Notes under the pieces: generated by a model
What the model was told of the DNA's origin: nothing
Databases searched by the model: none
Seen by the model: only the letters and a program-made list of their open reading frames with translations
Assembly: GCF_021917145.1 (NCBI RefSeq)
Contig: NC_061063.1
Coordinates: 8,131,376-8,195,375 of the forward strand
Length of the DNA stretch: 64,000 bases
Source: Hypomesus transpacificus
Lineage: Eukaryota > Chordata > Actinopteri > Osmeriformes > Osmeridae
Direction: 5' to 3'
In this document: positions 1 to 17,219 of the stretch, piece by piece
Position numbering within the stretch: the stretch's first letter is position 1
How the letters are laid out: each line of letters opens with the position of its first letter
Translations under genes and position numbers: made by a program

Positions 1-1239
1 CAAACTATCAGAGATTTAACAGAGTTGTCTTTGGCTGTGGATTATTTATGAGACTCATCTGGCACTCTAATCTTTGGTAATAATTACAAGATTTCCCCAG
101 GGTCTTGCTTCTCAGTGGTTAAATGAAAGGCTTTACTTTGAGATGATTGCCGTCCATTATCAAAAGGGGTAACTAACAGGGAGAGCTTTCTCCCTGAGGG
201 CGAGGGCCAGACTTAGGATTCATACCAGGGTAATATCGATAATTATCATTGCCTTGCTGAGAGGCTTTGTTTGTCATCCTTCAGTTGAACAGCCATACGA
301 CTGTTTGTTAAAGTAATCTTCAGAGGGCTCCCTACTGAGACCCACCCCCTCAAACTCATTCTGTCTTTGTCCTACTCCAAAGAATCCCTCTTCTGCGCTC
401 CTTCTCTCTCTTTCTCATTGTCTATCTCTCTCTATCGAATCCAACTTGGACTCCAGGGTTTCCCACAGAAAATGTGTTAGTCAAGGTGGTAGGGTGAGAT
501 TTGCTGATGGACCGGAGGGGGGGGCTGGACGGGGGGGAGGGACGAAGTTCTCTAGAGAAGGGAGACTGCCATTTGAATGAAAGGGAGAAAACTGTCGGAG
601 AAAACTGTCGGAAACATGGCGAATATCGCTAATAAAAAAAAATAAAAAAATAAAACGTAGTAACTGCGAAGTGCTGCGGGAAACCCTGGACTCATCCCAT
701 GTGACCCAACCCAGCTCTCCCCTGCTCTCTGAGGGATTCTGAAACACCACATACCCCTCTGCGCAAAAAAAGCACACATGCACTAGCATCAAACACGCCC
801 ACGCATACGACTGTGTAAAGATAGCCGGTCACATGCTCGTATACTTTCTGCAGTAAAGCGTGTACTTTATAATAGGGAGGCCTTCTTTGGTTGACCTCCC
901 ACACAGTTCCAAACATACTGCCAGGGATTAAACACACACAGAACCTTTCAGTGCTGCCTTCTGTTTGATCACTGGAGACCATTTGATGAAGGTAAATGCA
1001 GACACAGAGAGAGGTAAGAGGATAAGGCAGAACCTCACATCTCTCCATGTGATACTGGAGGGAGTCTACGGCTTGATCAAACATCAGAGAGTTAATGTCG
1101 TGACAGGAAAAATAAGTCTGGTTGAAAATGTAGAAGCCGAAATGATCAAAGATCCTGGCCCTTTTGTGTGAGTTTGATGTTAGCGCACATTTACACACTT
1201 ACACACACTCACACTCACATTCACACACAGCTGTGTAAC
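1..1239. other. Left-edge non-coding DNA, probably intron of ZNF385-like gene
   Basis: No exon was recognised here on either strand. The stretch has a C/T-rich patch near 400-440, A-rich runs near 635-655 and a short (CA)-type patch at about 1193-1230. The remaining exons of the ZNF385-like gene, with its further zinc fingers, would be expected to the left of the window. Confidence 0.4.
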
Positions 1240-6353
<5,114 letters not shown>

Positions 6354-7909
6354 CTAGGACACAGAGAAATGGTGCATGTTGACAGTTTCCAGGAAGTTAT
6401 CACTTTGCTTAAATGTTTTGAAAACACTTGCAACGCAGGGTGTGCATCTCCCCTGAACACACCATGTCATTATTAACACTTCTAATCGAGAAAGCTTTTG
6501 ATGGCACGGTCAAAGTTCAACGTATGCTTTTAGCTGGACGCTAATCTCATGTCAATACCAGTAGTACAATCAACACCTTAGATGACACAAATGTGATAAG
6601 GGCTCACGTACCAATCAGGGCAACGTTTCATCTAAATGAGAGATTGAGATGGGCTACGGATGAGTCCAGCTGTGGATCCAACTCACACCTAGTTATACAA
6701 CAGGGCCATCAGCCCTGCATGTGTGTGTGGTTTCGTTACTGATTAAAGGAGGGCTTGTTTTGTTTCTGCATTTCTCCATGCTTGATTACGGTTTGATTTA
6801 GGACCAGCAGTACATGTAATCATAACAATCACAGCCCCAAACACACCCATCCGCTCAACCATTAGGGCTGATTACCCCCGTGTTTGTGAGTGTGCGTGTG
6901 TCGAGTGCCTTGTTTGTGTAAGATAACTGACCACTTGGCAAAGGATGTACTACATTTAATAAACGAAAGATAATTGCAGTTTGTGAATAACAATGAGCAT
7001 ACTCATAGCATAGGCTACACAACCAATAGACAAAAGAAAACGGAACATAAGCTTCCACCGTTAACACTTCAGGAACCAAAAGGTGCAACTAAATTAGATT
7101 TCGATATGACATGCAATAGGGACGTCAGGACAGATAGGCTACACAGACCGCACACACAACGGGGGCTCCGAGGATAACTTCTAGGTGTGGCTACATGTCT
7201 CTCTATGAAGGAAGCAAAATACCATGCAGACACAACTGTCCATTTCAAACTTAACGTTAACATAGCCATGTATATGAGACTTGTATTTGCTCAGAAATTG
7301 TGCAAATGTATACATTAAATAACAAACAAATCTTCAAATACGAATAACGCACGTTATAGGCTCATATGTCACCCAGCTGTCACCTTGGTCAAACATGAAA
7401 CAAAGACTAATAAATTATAACTACATGTAACTACATAAAAAGTGGCTTCTACTCCCGAAAAGTGAATCATAAACTACAACAACATCTTGGGCAACAGTTA
7501 CGCTATAAATCACACTAATGAATTGTCTTACTTACACTGGCAATAGGGTGTACCCACGCATTAGCAGCATCGTGACCGACTTAAGGCTAAAACATTAAAC
7601 CTAGAAAAAAACTGCCACCGATGGAATCTATAGCCACAAGCGCAGCCAGTGAAAGTATCAACGTACTCGTGCCCTCTCTCACACAAGTTATCCAAGAGAA
7701 GATCACACATTTAAATTAATAATCAGGCAAGTAAACGTATTAATTTACCAAAATACATTGCTTTGTATTGACCTCGTCCAATATTGTTCTGACGGGCTTG
7801 CGCTGCAGCTCTGATTCTCCTCTCTTCATCCAACGCACACGAGACCCTAGCCCTCTCTCCTCCGACTTCCTTTAAGTGTTCTATCTCCACCTACTCCATC
7901 GGTCTCCCC

Positions 7910-7975
<66 letters not shown>

Positions 7976-9090
7976 ATTGAGCACGGAACTTAAGATATAT
8001 GTTTCAATATTTGTAATGTAACTGTTGTGTGCATGTCTGTTTGCGCGTGCAAGTTCCTCTTTGGGACAGACCAATTCGAATTAAAAAATGTTTTTCACTT
8101 TCTGCTAACACACGCACATGCATTTTCTTATTCAATGAGGGGTTTAAATGCAAGAGATATAATATGAAGCGAATTATGATGTGAAGCATGGCCACAGATC
8201 AGGTGAGTTGGTTCTCAGTGACTAGACCAGCGGTAAATCGCAGTCATTCCCTCCATCCTCTGTGTCTGCAAGTTTTCCAGGCTGTTAGCTTTGGAGGAGC
8301 CACTGTTGTTATCCATGTGTAAATCGTTTAACGATCTCACTCAGTTTGTCTGCGAGCTGGTATTTTTAGACAGATCCCCTGCTCTCACTATTGGAGGAGG
8401 AAACCACATGGCAGGCATGACCAATGAAAAACATCACAGCACCACCAAAAAGTGAAGGTCGACGCACACACAGACATACTCGGATGCACACAAAGGCCTA
8501 TGCATGCACCCACAATGTGCAAATTAGTTTTGTGTTTTCACTATTTCTGTCCTCCCGCACATCACTGCTCAGTGTTTTGGGAGGTGAGTAACAACATGTG
8601 TTTTCTCTCATTGCGTGGCACCAGGGGATAATCTGTCAGAATGACTGAGATTTCAGAGAACTGTTGTCCCCCCAGTCCCTTCACACAGAAACGTGCCTGT
8701 GTTTTTCCTTGAACGTTGCAAATTAACCCTTTACCTGGTTTAAAGAAAGCCAACGTAATTAAAAAGCTGGTGAAACGGTTGTTTCTGACACGTTTGGAGT
8801 TTGAAGAAGAAGCCTATTTATAGGGAACACCTCCAGGTGGCATGGTCTATGAGTGGCTCTTTGTCAGACTCAGTGGAACAAAAGATAACTTAAGGAGAAA
8901 AATACACAGACGGAAAGACTGACTCGGGCTCAAATGTTCCTTTTGTCACTCACTGTGATGCCAGACTTTTTGTGTTCTGCTGAGAAAGAGCAGAGCACTC
9001 GGGGGCTCGAACGGTTGAAAGATTCCCCTCGCCTCTGGGCTGAGCTTTGTCTCTGACTGGTAATGTGCTGTTGGGAATGTTGGTGCTAAG
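6354..9090. other. Non-coding DNA upstream of ZNF385-like exon A
   Basis: No exon was recognised. A poly-C run (7906-7920) abuts a (CT)26 run (7921-7972). The first exon and promoter of the ZNF385-like gene could lie here, but I could not point to them. Confidence 0.4.
7906..7972. repeat. Poly-C followed by (CT)n
   Basis: Fifteen C are followed by about 26 CT units without interruption. Confidence 0.95.
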
Positions 9091-10017
9091 TCAAATCAAA
9101 TCAAATCAAATTTATTTGTATAGCCCTTTTTACACGCAAGCATGTCACAGAGGGCTTCACATGCGCCCATAGAACTGCCCCTCAACCAACCTAAACCCTC
9201 AAGGAAGACAAGGAAAAACTCCCAGAAAAACTCCCACCGGGAGAAAAAATGGAAGAAACCTTGGGAGGAGCAATTCAGAGAGGGATCCCCTCCTCCAGAG
9301 ACGGTTGGTAAGAGAGAGGAGCAGAACACAAGCTAAACATAGTCATACAGTGTCAATGGGTTTTGAAACACCAAAATCCATTGTTCGGCTTTATAGACGT
9401 TGGATGGGACCGGGAAACTCGCTGTTGGCCGTCATGGAGACTGGATTCCGGGTGACGACCTGGTTCAGCGTTGGCAGACCGACGACCAAGCAGGTCCTGA
9501 CAGCTCAAACCCCCCACACCACAGGGAATGTGTGGGGGGGGGGACAGAGAGGAGAGCAGGGATTAGAGAATGCCAGGAGCAGCTAACAGTTACAGTCAAA
9601 ATAGAATGAGATCCCCACCGGTCAAGTGTGGACTAGTGCAGCAATTTAACAGAGCAAAAAGGGTATTTGATGCAGCCCCACACACCAAAACAACGACAGC
9701 CCCCCTCAGTTGGAACATGAAATCTGTTCCAGGGGAAAGAACTCTAAAGTAGGTTATACTTATACGAATAAGGATGAAAACAGCCAGTCCCCCGTTGTCT
9801 CCAACTAGTAATAAAAACTATAACAGTAACAATATACAGCAACGGAACTATAATAATAATAATACTAACAATATACAGTAACAGGTTTACTTTATTTGTA
9901 ACATCTAGCTGGGCAATGTGAACATAAGCTATAATTAAAATTTTAAAGTTACATGTGATACACACATAGGCAAGCACACATCCCAGGTTTACATAGAAAG
10001 TACACACATACTTCCCT

Positions 10018-10844
10018 TTAACAATCATAGAATTGACTAAACAAGAACGTTTTTAATCTAGTTTTAAATGTCGAGACAGTATCAGCTTCCTTAATTGAGA
10101 TGGGTAATTTGTTCCAAAGAAGAGGTGCTCTATATGAGAACGCCCTACCTCCAGCAGTTTTTTTCTTAACTTTGGGTATTACCAGATAGCCGGCATTTTG
10201 AGATCTTAGAGACCTTGCGGGGCAATAGGGTGCAAGGAGACCGGAGAGGTACAGTGGTGCCAATCCATGCAGAGATTTGTAAGTTAGTAGTAGAACTTTG
10301 AAATCAGCTCTGGCTTGGATAGGGAGCCAGTGTAAAGAGATAAGAGTCGATGTTGTATGATCAAACTTTCTAGTTTTAGTCAATAGTCTAGCAGCAGCAT
10401 TTTGCACCCGCTGTAAGTTTTTTAGGTAGGTAATTGGGAGGCCAGAGAACAACACATTGCAGTAGTCCAATCGGGACGTAACAAAAGCATGTATTAGTTT
10501 TTCAGCATCATCCTTTGAGAGGAATTTTCGTATTTTGGCAATATTACGTAGATGGAAAAATGCTGTTCTGGTGATTTGCTTAATATGGTACTCAAATGAA
10601 AGGTCTGGGTCCATTGTGACTCCCAGATTTTTTACCAGCTGGCTTTGAGATACTTTGACGCCGTCTAAGTCTAAGGTTAGATGGGATAAATTATTTCGGT
10701 GTTTTTTCGGACCAAAAATTTGAACCTCGGTTTTATCCGAATTAAGAAGAAGGAAATTTGCAGTCATCCAAGTTTTCAACCCGGAAACACAGGTTTCCAT
10801 AGCATGTGGAAATTCTCCCGGCTTTATAGACATGTATAGCTGAG
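10018..10844 (-). pseudogene. LINE ORF2, 3' part (end of reverse transcriptase and C-terminal region)
   Basis: An open frame of about 275 codons belonging to the LINE. It begins LYMSIKPGEF, directly after where the YADD box should continue, and holds LLNSDKTEV, LGVTMDPDLSF, LDYCNVLFSGLP, LQRVQNAAARLL and LHWLPI. These are typical of the distal RT and thumb region of L2/jockey-type fish elements. It stops at 10018. It is separated from the rest of ORF2 by the inserted MITE, so it cannot be translated as one protein here. Confidence 0.85.
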
Positions 10845-11894
10845 CAGGGCCGTACGCAGGCCCCAAAAAATACTGAGGTCATGAGTCAGAACTTCTAGGC
10901 GGGTTCGGGGGCATGCTCCCCCGGATTTTTTTTAAATTACATTATTTAAATATGGCCATTTTCTCTTATTGAGTCTTAAGGAGCAAAAACATCATCATTA
11001 TGACATTTGAATATGGGGCGGTGTGGAGCTTTTGAAATTTTGAGGTAAACATGGGGCATTCTGAGGCTTTTTGAAGGACCTTTATGGGACTCATGAAGTA
11101 AGGGCAAGTTACCACAATTTTTTTTAAATTATTATTATATGGCAACGACGGTACGAGCGTTTTGATTGGATAACGGGTAGTCACCCCAGCGTGTTGCCCT
11201 CCTCGCCGGTCAATACGGATCCGTATTGCCCTCTGACGTCAGCTTCAAAATGAGCGATATCGACGAGTCAGCTGCTGAGTTTTACTATCCAGATGATGCT
11301 GAAAAGCTTTGTCATCGAAAGTGAGGATGAAGACCAGACTCTTTGAATCACTTGTGTCGTTATTTTGTGATGAAATTAAAGCCATTTTAGCAGAACCATG
11401 TTGTCCGCTTTCTATCAAAAGTAATGAGTTGCTTGGCAACACATGAAACACACCGTGAGAAGACTTAAGAGCTAGCTACAATTAGCCTAAAGGTACCATT
11501 TATTTTCGTTTACAAAATGAAAAGAATCTAAAATTGCCATATAATAAACTACTTACTAACCTCGACCGTTCGGTCATGCCGGGAAATATCAAACTGAGGC
11601 TGGAACGTATCGACCGAGCGATAGCGAGTCAGTTTGATATTTCCCAATTGCCACTGAATTTCATTTTCAATCAATCACATCAATGACATATCATATCAAT
11701 CGCAAAATGAATGTTGATTCATGTATAAAATCACGTTACGGTTTGTGGGAGACCAAGATCATCGTCCTGCAGTCAGTTTCACGTGTACTTTATTTTGAGT
11801 TTATATACCACGATTTAAGCAAAAAAAAAACAGAAATACGAAAAAAAATACCGAGGACACGACCTCGGTGTCCTCAATGGTAGTTACGGCCCTG
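10845..11894. mobile_element. hAT-like non-autonomous DNA transposon (MITE), 1,050 bp
   Basis: It has short terminal inverted repeats: the left end reads CAGGGCCGTACGC and the complement of the right end reads CAGGGCCGTAACTACC. It is flanked by a perfect 8-bp direct repeat TAGCTGAG (10837-10844 and 11895-11902), which occurs only once in the uninterrupted LINE reading. An 8-bp duplication with CAGGG-type ends is the hallmark of the hAT superfamily. It has no transposase frame. Inside are an 18-bp perfect palindrome (11211-11228) and a 17-bp-arm hairpin (11581-11645). Confidence 0.88.
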
Positions 11895-13862
11895 TAGCTG
11901 AGTATCATCTGCATAGCAGTGAAAATCTACCCCAAAACTTCTAATTATGTTTCCTAAAGGCAACATATAGAGTGAAAATAACAGAGGGCCTAAAACTGAA
12001 CCCTGTGGTACTCCGTATTTTACAATGGAGCTCCTGGATGAGCAACCATCATAGTGGACATATTGTGATCTATCAGATAGATACGATCTGAACCACTGAA
12101 GTGAAGTACCAGAAATCCCAACATAGTTCTCCATACGTTCCAGGAGAATCTCATGATCTACAGTGTCAAAAGCTGCACTTAGGTCTAGAAGAACAAGGAC
12201 AGAGCTAAAGCCCGCGTCAGAGGCTAATAATAGATCATTGACTACCTTGGCTAATGCAGTTTCAGTGCTGTGGTGAAGACGAAATCCAGACTGGAGAGGT
12301 TCATAGAGCTGATTTGAGGAGAGGTGCTCAGTGAGCTGTTTTGCCACAGCTTTTTCCAAAATTTTGGAGAGAGATGGCAAATTTGAAATGGGCCTGTAAT
12401 TGCTAAGACAACCTGGATCCAGGTTTGGTTTTTTAAGAAGGGGCTTGATAATAGCTTGTTTGAAATCGTCAGGGACTTGTCCAGTTACAAGAGATTCATT
12501 AATAATACTAAGCATGGGCGGTCCAATAATATGGAGAAGTTCCCTACAAAGTTTGGCAGGGAGGGGATCGAGAAGGCAGCTAGTGGGTTTCGAGGAATCT
12601 ATCAGCTTGATGAATGCTTCCATAGAAATAGGGTTAAAGTGAGTGAGAGTCTCAACATGCAGAATGCTGGGTACAGAGGGAAAATCAGTGTTGATGGCCA
12701 CTCCTCCACGACTAGTCTGTAGTTTGTCCCTTATTGCATAGATTTTTTGGTCAAAGAAATCTAAGAAATCATTGGGAGAGAGATCTGAACTAACACAGAG
12801 TGTACTTTTCTTAGTGAGTTTTGCAACAGTATCAAATAGGAACTTAGTGTTGTGTTTGTTCTTACTAATCAACTTAGAGAAATATTCTGATCTGGACCTG
12901 ATGAGGACTTGCTTGTACTCTATTTGGCTGTCCTTCCAGGCCAGGCGGAAAACCTCCAATTTAGTGGTACGCCACTTACGCTCTAATTTTCTAGTGGACC
13001 TCTTGAGAGTGCGGGTTTCCTCTGAATACCATGGAGCCAGTTTCTTGTCTATTCTTTTCCTTGGTTTGAGTGGAGCAACAGAATCTAGGGATTGCTGAAG
13101 AACCAAATTCAGATCCCTTGTTTTAGCATTTAATGATTTATTCGGGACATCAAGTGCTTCTAGTGCAGCGGGTAGAATACTAGCCAGTTCCAGAGCTGTA
13201 TTTGGGGTTAAGCAGCGGCTAATAGAAATATTCTGGGTGCCTCCAAGGCTCTGGCAGAGATCCATTTTAAAGGTTACCAGGCAGTGGTCTGATAATATAG
13301 GATTGTGGGTATGAACAATGACATCACTAATCTTGATTCCCCGCGTGAGAACTAAATCCAATGTATGCGAGTGAAGATGGGTAGGTTTAGAAACCACCTG
13401 AGTGAGACCTGTGGAATCCATAAGAGCAGTAAAGGCCTTACTTAGAGGATCTTTTGGGTCATCGACATGAATGTTAAAATCACCCATAATTAAGATATTG
13501 TCAGTGTATGTCACAAGATCAGCACTAAAATCAGCAAATTCCTCAAGGAAGAGGGAGTATGGGCCAGGGGGCCGGTATAGAGTAACTATACAAAACGAAG
13601 GAGGGGGGGCAACAGTAGTAGAATTAGTCCTTTTTAAAGTAGTTGGTGGTTTCATACAAATTATCTCAAATGATTTAAAGGTATTGACAGATTTTAGGCT
13701 GAGGTTGAAGCTAGCTTTATATAACATAGCAACACCACCACCTTTCTTTGAAACACGAGGGATGTGTGAATACGCAAAATCAGGAGGCGAAGCTTCATTC
13801 AGGGGGAAATATTCATCAGGTTTTAGCCAGGTTTCGGTGAAACCAATCAGGTTTCCCATCAA
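11895..13862 (-). pseudogene. LINE ORF2, 5' part (endonuclease and first RT blocks)
   Basis: An uninterrupted frame of about 655 codons. Endonuclease-like features come first: [11 protein letters not shown], then [11 protein letters not shown] and LSDHCLVTF. The RT blocks follow: [73 protein letters not shown] and the catalytic YADD just before the MITE. The frame is intact right up to the insertion, so the LINE copy was probably young when the MITE arrived. The listed start is not a true ATG; the first codon of the open frame is TTG. Confidence 0.88.
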
Positions 13863-14361
13863 TCAGGACCCATCAAGTCCTAGCCATCCAGGATGCTCCC
13901 AGACCATCAGCTTGGGAACATCAGATCTCAGGTTGGAATAAATTCACCAGCAGGCCAGTGTGAGATTTGATTCGTATGGTAGCAAATGTTAATGGAGCTA
14001 ATGGATGGTGTGCATCTATACCCGCACAGCAGGTTGAACCCTGGCTGAGATGCGAGGGTGTTAAATGCTTACTTGATGTTGGCTTTAGTTGGCCCTGTAC
14101 ATTTATCAGCTGGTGCTTTCCACCTGTCTGCATCTCTCTCACATACACAAACAGTGCAGGAGCCATGGCAACAGAGGCATGGTATGATAAGTGCAAAGAC
14201 ATAGTTTCTCCGATTGACTGTTATGGTTGTTTATCAGTGTTAATTGCAAGAGAGAGCGGCATAGTCTGACCTCAGCTCAGTCTCTAAATAGGGTGAGACA
14301 ATGTTGTTTGAATATTAGAGGCTTGTGTAAAAGTTAATTAGTAGTGTTGTTAGTCTTCGAT

Positions 14362-14587
<226 letters not shown>

Positions 14588-16417
14588 CGCATGCACATAA
14601 ATACAAACACATACACACAGACATTACACGCATCTTAGACAGTAATCAACAAGGAACTGAGAATTTGTGAACCAACTCAAAGGCCACATGACAGCTTGTG
14701 GTCTGATCTTCCTGTTTCCTTTTATCTTACTGTTGTGAATGTAGCACACATTAATATTCAAACACTCGCTTTTTTTAATGCACTTAGTAATTGCCATGTG
14801 GTCAATAGGCTTCCACAAACTACACATGCAATGACCACACACACACACACACACACAGAGTTGATATCAGCTTTACTCAGCTCTGGAGGTATTTTCAGGA
14901 CTAGAGGTTGTAACTGCCACTGAGGTTTACCGTTCCTTCTGATTGGTCGCCATAACAACATCACCATGGTGATTTGCATGTGATTATGGTAGAATGTGTT
15001 TACATGAAGATGCCAGTAAAAAAAAAAAACATCAACCTTTTTCTCCAGCTAACACAGTATTACATTCAGATGGAATTCATTTAAACTACTCAAGCACATA
15101 AACACACACGAAACTGGGAAATCACATCATCTACTATTGAGTGCTCTTATGGAGGATACAGGTGTACATGTCAACAGGAATATATACGTACATGAAGACA
15201 TCCGTTGTGATCTTCAGGTCTCCCTGCACCCTCTGGCCTGTCTGGTCCAGGTGGGTAAACGGGGTCAGACTCCTGTTTCTGAGAAGCCTTCAGAGATGAA
15301 AGCAAGTTGACTGGTTTCCATTCACTTCTGTTTTACCTCAGCTTTACTGTGTGTGTAGTGTGTGTGGTGTGTGTTTGTGTTTGTGTGTGTGGTGTGTGCA
15401 TGTGTCTACGTATGTGGAGGTAAAGGGGACTGTGAAGAATGAGGGACTGTTATCTGTCTTGTCTGTGAGAAAGATGTGTAGAGACATTCTGTGGTGAACA
15501 CACATGGCCACTGTATGTGTGTGTGTAACAGATATAGTAGAAAGATCGCCAGAGACTGAGAGAGCGGAGGGGGAGAGAGGGAGTGTGCGGGTGGGTGGGG
15601 GTAGAGAGAGAGAGAGAAAGAGAGAGTTTACGTACTGGTGGATTCCATTAGAATCCCAGCGGGTTTAGAAGGGTTCCATGCGCTGCGGGGTCAAAGGTTA
15701 AGATGAACGGAGGGGTCGCCAGTAAAACCAGTGCAGGTGTGACGCGACGGACGTAAATTCGCAGAGGATCAGATGCTATAGGCGACCTCAGGCTGAGGGA
15801 TATTCTGTTCCTGCTCGTGTTTAAGGCGCCTTGCCACTCCACTGTTAAGCATGTAGGAGTCCTGAGGTTTAGACACAGTTTTATGGGCTACACATGTCTA
15901 ACGGTGATTGGGTAATGGCCACCATATGGCTAGTCTAAATCCTCACTTTTCCAACCGTTCCAAGTTCACCCTCTCAACGGCGAGTGAGGGGTCAATTCCC
16001 GGTCGACGTATCTGGGAAGAATTGAAAGGGGGAACACGTTGAGTGTAGAGTAACAAATCTCACGTCGCTGGTGAGTTTTCCCCTCCAGCTTCTTGGTATT
16101 TTCATGATCTCTGTGAACATAACCCTCACCCTCCACTTCCACACAGATCAAAATTTACGGATTTCATGACCAACCTCTAAACCTGCACAGCTGGCTCAGT
16201 TCGCCTTGATTATTAAACCATATGCTTTTACTATCTCTATAAAATATCATAATTCACAGGAAATTATTAAACCTTTTTTGGCCTTTGCAGAGTTCCATAT
16301 TTTATGCTCTTAGAAAAAATATCTATAAAACCTATGTGGTCATTTCACTGTGGCAAATTATCCTCTCCTGCAGAGCAATAACCAAATGAGACACGCGCAC
16401 ACACACACACACACACA

Positions 16418-16451
<34 letters not shown>

Positions 16452-16615
16452 ACTGGGTACCCTGCATGCACATCTGTGAGAGAGAGATAGAGCAATATCT
16501 GTCAAGAATGTCATTAACCACAAATAGTTAGGATTTGTAGTCCCCCAGCCAAACTGTACAAGGACCAATTAAAATCATGGTCCACAGATGATACACACAC
16601 AGACTTCTACACGCA

Positions 16616-16616
<1 letters not shown>

Positions 16617-16669
<53 letters not shown>

Positions 16670-16676
16670 ATGCACG

Positions 16677-16737
<61 letters not shown>
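16617..16737. repeat. (CA)n microsatellite
   Basis: About 120 bp of CA with one interruption (CCATGCACGCACG). A second, shorter (CA)n lies at 16400-16450. Confidence 0.95.
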
Positions 16738-16738
<1 letters not shown>

Positions 16739-16844
16739 GTGTGCACTCTCATGCTAAACTACATGTATTCCTCATTACAAAAGTGACTCTCAAAACAGGT
16801 GAAAAAAAATCAGGTTTGTCACTAATCCCAAGAACACAATTTTA

Positions 16845-16960
16845 AGGAGGATATAGCTTAGTAGGTAGAACACTTGACAGCAGATCAAGATGTTGCAGGT
16901 TTGAATCCCCATGCATTGTATTTTTCTTTAGATAAAAGCATAGAGCTGAATACTTAAATC
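16845..16960 (+). mobile_element. Second-type tRNA-derived SINE, fragment
   Basis: A tRNA-like head with an A-box-like TAGCTTAGTAGGT and a B-box-like GGTTTGAATCCCC, then GATAAAAGCATAGAGC. It differs from the main SINE family of the window and has diverged too far to be a functional tRNA gene. Confidence 0.5.
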
Positions 16961-17057
16961 CTTGCATCACCCGAGTCACTACCAATCAGCACTGCCATCT
17001 AGAGGACAACGGTGGCAATAAACTTCACACTTAAAACGTCAACTAAAATAGGCCAGC

Positions 17058-17063
17058 TTTATT
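17058..17063 (-). terminator. rab25: Poly(A) signal of rab25
   Basis: TTTATT on the plus strand gives AATAAA on the minus strand, about 157 bases beyond the rab25 stop codon. Confidence 0.6.
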
Positions 17064-17219
17064 GACAAAAACATTCACACTCGAGTGGATGCATTTTCAG
17101 GACACTCATTCTCCACCTTTACAGAATTAGCAGTGTGGAGTAAAGTCTTAATACATATATATATTTATTTAAAAAAGAAACGTTTTGAACATTATTCTTC
17201 TGAAAAGGTTGTGGATGGG

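Larger units (their letters stand above)
9091..13950 (-). mobile_element. L2-type LINE, interrupted by a hAT-like MITE
   Basis: A minus-strand non-LTR retrotransposon. It carries an endonuclease-like domain and a reverse transcriptase. Its long 3' UTR ends in a short tandem tail, (TCAAA)n on the plus strand at 9091-9112. That tail type is usual for L2/CR1-group elements of fish. The 5' boundary is unclear: the frame closes just upstream of 13862 although similar sequence seems to continue to about 13950, so the copy is either 5'-truncated or frameshifted inside the endonuclease. Excluding the nested element it is about 3.8 kb. Confidence 0.85.
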
